From: Molossus alvarezi | Lineage: Eukaryota; Chordata; Mammalia; Chiroptera; Molossidae | NCBI GenBank assembly: GCA_037176705.1 | Contig: CM073893.1 | Span: 15,562,074 to 15,626,073, forward strand | Direction of reading: 5' to 3' | Length of the DNA stretch: 64,000 bases | Part shown: positions 56,505 through 64,000 of the stretch, one piece after another | Layout of the letters: the number at the start of each line of letters is the position of its first letter | Position numbering within the stretch: position 1 is the first letter of the stretch | Position numbers and translations under genes: made by a program | Notes under the pieces: generated by a model | Databases searched by the model: none | The model's input: the letters and a program-made list of their open reading frames with translations, nothing else | Told to the model about the DNA's origin: nothing

Positions 56505-56600
56505 ACTTGCTAGTTCACTAACAAAATCATTGAATGTACACTTGAATGGGTGAATTATATGATATATAAAATGTACATCAATAAAGATATAGTAAAAATC
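56505..56600 (+). mobile_element. Ancient L1 3' end fragment
   Basis: CATTGAATGTACACTTGAATGGGTGAATTATATGATATATAAAATG..ATCAATAAAG is a common old L1 3' terminus. Confidence 0.65.
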
Positions 56601-58420
56601 AAGGTGTACAACAGTGTATTTAATATGCTACCATTTAAATGAAAAAAGCAGGAAACCATAAAGGCAAGAAAAGGCTGAACCTTAATGAAATAGCACACAA
56701 AATTTTTTAGTGAAAGTGGTTAGCTTCCTTTATATTTGGGCTTTCACACTTATTCTGTGCTTCCGCCTAGTCTTAGCATTGAAATAGCAAAACTATGGCT
56801 TTGGGGGAGGGTTGTCTAGGGAGAGAAGAGGCAGAGGTGTCTGGACTTATGTTCACTGGCCGGGCACCTAGAGGATTTGGTGGGATGACTCTCCCAACAT
56901 GTCTTGAATTGTGTGTAGAGCTGTGTTGTAGGCAATTTGATTTTATGTGTGACTCAGCTAAATCTCTGCATGTCACACTGAATGGGAAGGGGGCAGGAAT
57001 CTGCTTAGGCCTCACATGGGCAATGTTCAGTGGAAAAATGGCACCAGGTGTTAACCTTGGTTCCGCAACCTTAGTTCTTGAATTCTGGCTCACAGAAGAA
57101 TTCAGAGCCAAGACTCAAATGATAAGAAACGTTAACGTAGAAAGTCAGAGAGGAGAGGAGGGGAAAGGAGAGGAGGAGAGGAGAGCTGCCCTGTGGAAAG
57201 AAGGGACTGGGGAAAGGTGCAGACATGCTCCATGGAAAGAGCTGCATTGGCTCCTCCATCCTGAGGGCTTTTATTTGGGGTCTCAGAGGAGGATCTCAAT
57301 AGAATATTTATCACTTTTCTAGTGTGTCTCCTCAGAGTCCTGGTCTCCACTGATCAGTTGGGTCCAGGAGAGTGGGTCATTATTTATTGCAGCTGGTCCT
57401 GATGTCACTGAAGCACAGCTGAGGTCTAGATGTCATCTCTAGGGGTTAATGCTTAAGGGAGTGGTTGTTCAAGGACTTGTAGTTTTGCCCACTGCTAGGC
57501 ACCAGGGGCTATCTGCCCTGGTGACCTCTGCACCTGCCCATGGTTCCTGCTCTGCATTCGGATGCAAAGGCTGGACGCTTTTGGTAAGGCCAGGTGCTGG
57601 GGGTGAACTGTGCATATGTGAGGAGAGGGCATGGAAAAGAGGACCAGCTAGACCAGAGAGGTAGGGAAGGTCCACTGAAGAGGCAATGCACTAAACAGCA
57701 TGTGAAGTGTGTGTGTGTATGTGTGTAAGAGGAGAGAGAGAAGTCCTGTGATCACCAGACATCATGGTTGCAAAGCAGCTTTGTGTGCTCAGTATCTTCT
57801 CCAGCAGTGCTCTGAGTTGGACACAGCCATGTGCAATGCAGTAAGATGACACCATCTGAGGAGCATGGCTGGCAGCAGCAAGCTGGGCAGGCAGAGGGGG
57901 CACCATGCTGTCCTGCCCATGTTCTCTCCCAGTACTTCTGGACTTCGGTGAAACAGGCTCAGAAGTGTTTCAGTAGGTGAGTCTGGGAAAGAGATATGGT
58001 GGTTTAAGAATGTGTTTGATTATTATTTTTAGAGGTTGAATTTATTCCACAGTTTTCTTTCATGAAGCACAAACATGTTTTCTTTTAAAAAGTCCCCAGG
58101 AAAGAATTGGCAACCCTGCCCCACCTTTCCATTGGAGACCGTCAGGGCAGATCTGCCTGACCACGTGGCCAGAGTGACAGCCATTCACTCCTCCAGCCTA
58201 GACGAAGACTGTTACCGAAAGTACTTTTGTGGAAAGACCTTTTTTTGTTTTCTTTTCAGTTGTATGTGTTCATGTAAGTTCACTATTCTTTGGAAAAAAC
58301 AGATTGGTCCCTCACACCGGGACTTTGTTCAGCCTTGTCACTTATACATTTTCAGCCAAGGGAGATCAACGCTCATTTCACATGGTGTTGTCTTTCCTAT
58401 AAACTGTAGGACCTGAATTT
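56601..58420. other. Intergenic; nothing recognised
   Basis: A 175-codon open frame on + (56795-57322) covers ordinary G/A-rich sequence, with a GGAGAGGAGGGG simple repeat at 57145-57185. It has no recognisable domain and I do not call it. No named repeat was identified. Confidence 0.4.
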
Positions 58421-58435
58421 AATATTGATTTTATT

Positions 58436-58660
58436 CTATTTGTTTTAATTTTTTTTTCTTTATTGATTTTAGAGAGAGAAGAAGTAAGGAGAGAGAGATA
58501 GAAACATCGATGAGCAAGAACATCGATTGCCCGCCTCTTGCCTGCTCCCCACTGGGGATCTGGCCCACAACCTGGGCATGTGCCCTGACCAGGAATTGAA
58601 CCCGTGACCTCTTGGTGCATGGGTTGACGCTCAACCACTGAGCCACACCGGTCAGACTGG
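58436..58660 (-). mobile_element. VES-type SINE (second subtype)
   Basis: TCTTTATTGATTTTAGAGAGAG..GAGCCACACCGGTCAGAC; TATTGATTTTATT (58423) and TATTGATTTTTTA (58661) flank it. Confidence 0.93.
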
Positions 58661-58737
58661 TATTGATTTTTTAAAAACCTAGTTTTATTTTTTTAGGTTA
58701 TAAACCTAAATTCAGCATTTGAATGATAGGTAGTGCA

Positions 58738-58886
58738 GTGGATTATATAGTATCTCCCCCAAATTCATGTCCACCAGAACATGTCAATGTGAACTTATCT
58801 GAAAATAGGGTCTCTGCATGTATAATGAGTTAAGATGAGGTCGTACAGGATTAGGGTGGGCCCTAAATACAGTGATTGGTTTCTTT
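58738..58886 (+). mobile_element. MLT1-type MaLR LTR, left part
   Basis: TATAGTATCTCCCCCAAATTCATGTCC..AGGTCGTACAGGATTAGGGTGGGCCCTAAATACAGTGATTGG follows the old MLT1/MaLR LTR pattern. It continues at 61843 after an L1 insertion. Confidence 0.8.
58870..58886. repeat. L1 target-site duplication, left copy
   Basis: CAGTGATTGGTTTCTTT, repeated with one mismatch at 61843-61859. Confidence 0.9.
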
Positions 58887-61842
58887 TTTAAAAAATTTAA
58901 TTAATTAATGTATTTTTGTTACAGATGTTTCTCCTTTTGCCCCCACTGATTCAACCCTCCCCTTCCCTCCCCGCCCTGTCCCCAGCTTTGTTGTCCATGT
59001 CTATTGTTCATGCATACATGCATGTAAGTTCTGTGGTTTATCTCTCCCCCACCACCCCCTCTTCTGGGGATTGTCAGTCTGTACCCCACTTCCACATCTC
59101 TGGGAACACCCCATTCCTCAGACTGTTATGTACATTATATTCCACAAATAAGTGAGATCATATGATACTCATCTTTCTCTGTTTGGCTTGTTTCACTTTG
59201 GATGACACTTTCCAGGACCCTCCATGTCGTCTCAAAGGATACAAGATCGTTCTTACAGCTGCATAGTACTCTATTGTGTATATGTAGCACTGCTTTTTTA
59301 TCCATTCATCTACTGATGGACATTTTGGCTGTTTCCAGATCTTAGCTATTGTAAATAGTGCTGCTACAAACATGGGGGTACATATATTCTTTCTGATTGG
59401 TGTTTCAGGCTTCTTAGGGTATATTCCTAGAAGTGGGATCACTGGGTCAAATGGCAGTTCAATTTTTAATTTTTTGAGGTAACATCATATTGTTTTCCAT
59501 AGTGGCGGCACCAGTCTGCATTCCCACCAGCAGTGTACTAGAGTCCCCTTTTCTCCACACCCTCACCAACATTTGTTGTTTGATGATTTGTTGATGGCAG
59601 CCATTCTGACAGGTGTGAGGTGATACCTCATTGTTGTTTTAATTTGCATCTCTCTGATGATTAGTGATGTTGAGCATTTCTTCATATGTCTCTTAGCCAT
59701 TTGTATGTCCTGTTTGGAGAGGTGTCTATTTAGTTCCTCTGCCCATTTTTTAATTGGGTTCTTTGTCTTCCTTTTGTGGAGTTGTATGAGCACTCTATAT
59801 GTATTGGAAATTAACCCCTTATCTGATATATCATTGGCAATTATGCTCTCCCATACAGTCGGTTGCCTTTCCATTTTGATGATTGTATCTTTTGCTGTGC
59901 AGAAGCTTTTGAGTTTGATGTCCCATGTGTTCATTTTCTTGTTTGTTTCTGTTGCCTTAGGTGATGTATCAGTGAAAATTCTGTTGTGTATGATGTCTGA
60001 AATTTTGTTGCCTACAGTTTCTTCTAGGATTTTTATAGATTCATGAGTCACATTTAAGTCTTTTATCCATTTTGAGTTTATTCTTGTGTATGGTGTAAGT
60101 TGATGGTCTAGGTTCATTTTTTTGCATGTAGCTGTCCCATTTTCCCAACACCATTTATTAAAGAGGCTGTCTTTACTCCACTGCATGCTCTTGCCACCTT
60201 TGTCAAATATTAATTGAGCATATTGCCTTGGGTCCATTTCTGGGTTCTCTGTTCTGTTCCACTGGTCTATATGCCTGTTCTTGTGCCAGTACCAGGCTGT
60301 TTTGATTACAGTGGCTTTGTAGTATAACCTGAAACCTGGTAATGTGATCCCTCCTACTTTGTTCTCCTTTTTCAAGATTGCTGTGGCTATTCGAGGTCTT
60401 TTTTGGTTCCATATGAACTTTTGAAGTATTTGTTCTAGTTCTGTGAAGTATGCCGTTGGTATTTTGATTGGGATTGCATTGAATCTATAGATTGCTTTGG
60501 GTAGTATGGACATTTTAATGATGTTAATTCTTCCAATCCATGACCAAGGTATGTGCTTTTCCACTTTTTTATATCTTCCTCAATTTCTTTTTTCAATGAC
60601 TTGTAGTTTTCTGCAAATAGGTCCTGTATTTCTTTGGTTAAGTTTATTCCTAGGTATCTTAATTTTTTTTGCCACAATGGTAAATGAGATTATTTTCTTA
60701 GTTTCTCTTTCTGTGAGTTCATCATTGGTGTATAAGAATGCCATCGATTTCTTGACGTTAGTTTTGTATCCTGCTACTTTGCCAAATTCATTTATTAAGT
60801 CTAGTAAATTTTTAATTGGGTCTTTGGGATTTTCTACATATAGTATCACGTCATCTGCGAATAATGACAGTTTCACTTCTTCCTTTCCAATTTGGATCCC
60901 TTTTATTTTTTCTTCCTGTCTGATTGCTGTGGCTAAGACTTCCAGTACTATGTTAAATAAGAGTGGTGTAAGTGGGCATCCTAGCTTTGTTCCTGTTCTT
61001 AAGGAAAATGCTTTTAATTTCTGCCCATTGAGTATGATGTTGGCTGTAGGTCTTTCATATATGGCCTTTATTATGTTGAGATATGATCCCTCTATTCCCA
61101 CATTGCTGAGCGTTTTTATCAGAAATGGATGCTGGATTTTGTCAAAGGCATTTTCAGCATCTATTGATATGATCATGTGGTTTTTATTCTTCATTTTATT
61201 TATGTGGTGTATCACATTTATTGATTTGTGAATATTGTACCAGCCTTGCATCCCTGGGATGAATCCCACTTGCTCATGGTGAATAATTTTTTTGATGTGT
61301 TGCTGGATCTGATTTGCTAGTATTTTGTTCAGAATTTTGGCATCTATGTTCATCAGGAATATTGGCCTGTCGTTTTCTTTCTTTGTAGTATCTTTTTCTG
61401 GTTTTGGAATTAGAATTATGCTGTCCTCATAAAACGAGTTTGTAAGAATTTTTTGAAATAGTTTGAGGAGAATGGGTGTTAGTTCTTTTTTGAATGTTTG
61501 GTAAAACTCCCCTGTGAAGCCATCTGGGCCTGGGCTTTTGTTTGCTGGGAGAGTCTTGATTACCTTTTCAATTTCCTTAGTTGTTATTGGTCTGTTCAAG
61601 TTTTCTATCTCTTCCCTGTGGAGTTTTGGGGAGACTATGTGTTTCTAGAAATTTGTCCATTTCGCTTAGATTGTTGAATTTGTTGCCATATAGTTGTTCA
61701 TAGTAGTTGTTAACGATCTTTTGTATTTCTTTGGTGTTGGTTGTTACTTCTCCTCTTTCATTTCTGATTTTGTGTATTTGTGTTCTCTCTCTTTGTTTCT
61801 TGGTGAGTCTAGCTAAGGGTTCATCAATCTTGTTTATCTTTT
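58887..61842 (-). mobile_element. 5'-truncated L1 (about 2.96 kb)
   Basis: Minus orientation, inserted into an MLT1 LTR. It contains ORF2 from just upstream of the reverse-transcriptase domain to the end, a short 3' UTR and an A/T-rich tail (58886-58920 on +). The flanking 17-bp target duplication has one mismatch. It lacks 5' UTR, ORF1 and the ORF2 endonuclease domain. Confidence 0.95.
59158..61842 (-). pseudogene. L1 ORF2 pseudogene: RT and C-terminal domains
   Basis: The ORF2p frame is readable in pieces: pre-RT (61842-61600, EKINKIDEPLARL), RT (61599-60580) with SPGPDG, the catalytic FADD at 60850-60861 and the fingers/palm order usual for L1; then the thumb and Z-like region (60677-60435); then the C-terminal region (60564-59563 and 59442-59158). 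Three or more frameshifts (near 61600, 60660, 60560 and 59500) break it. It is close in sequence to the L1 tail at 3749-4672, so both are from recent subfamilies. Confidence 0.93.
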
Positions 61843-62150
61843 CAGTGACTGGTTTCTTTATGAGACACAGGAGAGGGAGATGCGGGGATAGCAACACCAA
61901 AACACATGGGAAAAGGGCTGTAAGAAGATGGAAGCGGGCTGGAGTGATGCAGGTGTAAGTCCAGGATTGATGCAACCCTCCAAAGCCAGGAGAGGCCTGG
62001 TGCAGAGTCTCTCTCAGAAGCTCAAGAAGAAACTAACCCTGCAGACACCTTGATTTCAGACTTCTAGCCTCCGGAAATGTGAGAGAGTGAATTTCTGTTG
62101 TTTTAAGCCACTGGTGGTAATATGGTTATGGCCAGCCCCAGGAAACCAGT
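61843..62150 (+). mobile_element. MLT1-type MaLR LTR, right part
   Basis: GAGACACAGGAGAGGGAGATGCGG..TGTTGTTTTAAGCCACTGGTGGTAATATGG..CAGCCCCAGGAAACCAG is the well-known MLT1 3' half. Together with 58738-58886 it gives an LTR of about 440 bp. Confidence 0.85.
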
Positions 62151-62394
62151 GCAGCGTGTATTGCAGAGCTTTGGCTCCACAGCAGCCTGAGATACTTTGT
62201 TAAAATGTAAAGCAGAGCGTGCTGCTCTGCTCAGAGTAGAAGACAAATCGACAGTCAACGGAATGGGCTGCAGGCTCTTTATCAGCCCATCGCTCTCCTC
62301 ATTTCCTCTCTTTGCTATGTACCTTCTTGGTGCTTTTCTAACATAACTCAGGCCCTTTGCCTTTGTGTCATTCTGTAATGTTCTTTTGTTGATA

Positions 62395-62660
62395 TACACA
62401 TAGCCCCTTCCCTTACCTCTTTCACATCTTTATTCCATTGGCACCTTCTTAGTGAGACTTCACCTGACCCCTCTTCAGTACTTAGAAAATTACCACCTAT
62501 TCCATAACCCCCTTGCTGCCTTATTTTTTACCTTAGCACTCATCACTCTCTAGCAGAGCACATATTTTACTTCTTATTTCATGTGTCCTGTCTTCCCCAA
62601 CAGAGGATCAGCTCTCGAAGGATGAGGAACTCTGCTTTTCACTGTATCCCCGACACGCAG
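62395..62660 (+). mobile_element. L2 3'-end remnant
   Basis: TAGTGAGACTTCACCTGACCCCTC..CCTTGCTGCCTTATTTTTTACCTTAGCACTCATCAC..TGTCCTGTCTTCCCC. Confidence 0.7.
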
Positions 62661-62925
62661 GTGCTGACCCAGAGCTGGCCCTCAGAGCGCGCCTGCTGGC
62701 CGCCTGCCCGTGTGCCTTGTGTGCAGCGCGCACCTCCTCACCAAACACCTGGCATGTGTGTAGCTGTCTGTGCTGGCATCAGAACTTACGTCACTGTTAC
62801 CAATTCTGGGCCTGTGTCCAAAGCTTGATACTTGGCAGCCAGGGCACGAGCACCCGATATTCCTGGTGCCCATGATGCGGAGCCTGGAAGGCCGTGCCCA
62901 CAGAACCCATGTGGTTCTTGTAGGT
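62661..62925. other. Intergenic; CpG-containing, nothing recognised
   Basis: GC-richer than its surroundings (62670-62760). No gene called. Confidence 0.4.
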
Positions 62926-62929
62926 TAGC

Positions 62930-63300
62930 GTCTCAGTCTGCGCAGGCTGTCATAACAAAATGCCATAGACTAGGAGGCTTATACAACAGACATTTATTTT
63001 GTAGCAGTTCTGGAGGATGAAAAGTTCAGGATCAGGGTGCCAGCATGGTCAGTTCTGGTGAGAACCCCTTCCTGGCTTGCAGGTGGCTGCCTTCTCACTG
63101 TGTCCTCCTGTGGCAGAGAGGGAGCTCTGGTGTTTCTTCCTCTTCTTATCAGCCAGTTCTATGGGATCAGTACTGCACTCGGATGACTTCATTTAACCTT
63201 AACCGCCTCCTCAAAGCCGTATCTCCAAAACAGTCACATAGGTGTCAGGGCTTCGACATCTGAAAGCTGGGGTGGGGAGCATAATTCAGTCTCCAGCAGC
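62930..63300 (+). mobile_element. Ancient interspersed repeat, copy 2 (family unnamed)
   Basis: GCAGGCTGTCATAACAAAATGCCATAGACTAGGAGGCTTATACAACAGACATTTATTTTG.. is the same family as 12985-13350. Confidence 0.65.
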
Positions 63301-63383
63301 AGCACCACCTCTAGTGGTGTGAGGTTAATAGGCTTTTGTGCAGTAGCATTCCATAACCTCTTCTCTGACAAAACTGGATACAG

Positions 63384-63502
63384 CCCTGGCCAGTTTGGCT
63401 CAGCAGTTGGAGCATTGGCCTCCGGACCAGAGAGTCTGGGTTCGGTTTCTGCTAGGCCCTAGTGGATAGGGGCACGTACCAAAAAAAGAAAGAAAAAAAA
63501 AA
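63384..63502 (+). mobile_element. Head-only VES SINE with A tail
   Basis: GCCCTGGCCAGTTTGGCTCAGCAGTTGGAGC..GGGTTCGGTTTCTGC, a short insertion (TAGGCCCTAGTGGA), then TAGGGGCACGTACC, directly followed by AAAAAAAGAAAGAAAAAAAAAA. The body after the tRNA-like head is absent. The target duplication GGATACAG is exact at 63376-63383 and 63503-63510. Confidence 0.88.
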
Positions 63503-63537
63503 GGATACAGAATTCCAAGCACCAAATTTTTTCAAGT

Positions 63538-63566
63538 AATATAGACTATACCTCATAGTCTATATT
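63538..63566. repeat. Perfect 12-bp inverted repeat
   Basis: AATATAGACTAT, loop ACCTC, ATAGTCTATATT. Not part of any named element that I recognise. Confidence 0.9.
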
Positions 63567-64000
63567 TTGGCAACTGCTCAAATATAGAAATGCAGATGAT
63601 TGATAACATATAGACAGAGCCCTTGCAATCTGAGTTATTTAACTCCCACTTGGCATTTGTTGACTGGTTAGACATGCATTTTAGGGTAAGGTAGGGTTAC
63701 AAATGAATCTTTCTTCTTTTCTACTTTAAGACCATCTGCTCTTCAGAAAGTGTGCTGTTAACAAGACCAGTGTCAAAGGTTTAGTCTCTTCTGAGCTTCC
63801 CTCCCAGCATGACCCAGTCTGAATGCTTTCAATACACCACAGCAGATGTCTCAGATATATGTCACCTATCACATGGTGACTGGGCAAGAGGGTGTGGCTG
63901 AATCATTGCAGATCATCCCCATTGTTAGAACTTAAAGCATGTACCCCACAGATTGTGAGTTGACCATATGCAGAGTGAACTTTAAAGACGCAAAGCAGCT
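63567..64000. other. Intergenic; nothing recognised
   Basis: No gene or named repeat recognised to the window end. Confidence 0.4.

Noticed and set aside
56795..57322. A 175-codon open frame as a host gene
   Set aside because: No domain, no splice or promoter context. The opposite strand is also open over part of it, and a GGAGAGG simple repeat lies inside.
60497..61231. A 244-codon plus-strand frame resembling a multi-pass membrane protein
   Set aside because: Antisense of L1 ORF2 RT sequence; same explanation.

Overview
The window is nuclear DNA from a mammal, almost certainly a yangochiropteran (vesper-type) bat. It is dense with tRNA-derived SINEs of the VES type: a head reading GCCCTGGC..GGTTTGGCTCAGCGGTTAGAGC, a GGTTCGATTCC B box, a CT-rich stretch, then either ATCCTCGGGTGAGGAT or ATCAATAAA plus A. 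About forty copies occur, with low-divergence L1 copies, ancient L2/MIR/L1M/MLT1 remnants and one young class I endogenous retrovirus. I see no intact host multi-exon gene, no tRNA or rRNA gene and no CRISPR. Strand calls and element edges come from reading; family names are from memory of consensus sequences and are weaker for ancient repeats.

Layout. 1-5 kb: an older L1 broken by two SINEs, then a SINE fused to a 5'-truncated L1 (3557-4959). 5-15 kb: ancient L2/MIR/L1M, several SINEs, an unidentified polyadenylated retroposon (9842-10145) and a 51-bp minisatellite (10581-10884). 15-20 kb: old L1 in minus orientation carrying SINEs and a U3 snoRNA retropseudogene (17790-17991). 20-31 kb: MIR, L1M and L2, with a solo gammaretrovirus-type LTR (23601-24168), tandem SINEs and a mariner MITE. 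31.1-35.9 kb: an old ERV with two LTRs of one family; a solo LTR of that family lies at 47.1-47.8 kb.

38.7-45.3 kb is the most informative block. A processed RPL35A retrocopy (target duplication 38678-38693 / 45248-45263) is split inside its coding region by a 6.1-kb provirus in minus orientation (39039-45140). Its 370-bp LTRs differ at only 3 sites and it is flanked by the 5-bp duplication CTAAG. It has a perfect tRNA-Phe primer binding site, two Gag zinc knuckles and a pro-pol frame in the same frame as gag. It also carries three in-frame pol stops and large gag and env deletions. Nearly identical LTRs with a wrecked interior suggest a copy made from an already defective parent.

45-64 kb: more SINEs, an ORF1-only (HAL1-like) L1 derivative at about 50.2-52.4 kb, an EEF1A1 processed pseudogene with a 5' inversion (53489-54128), and a 3-kb L1 inserted into an MLT1-type LTR (58887-61842). 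The window is best read as a record of retrotransposition, with several non-standard products: chimeras, a twin-primed inversion, a tail-less SINE half and head-only SINEs.
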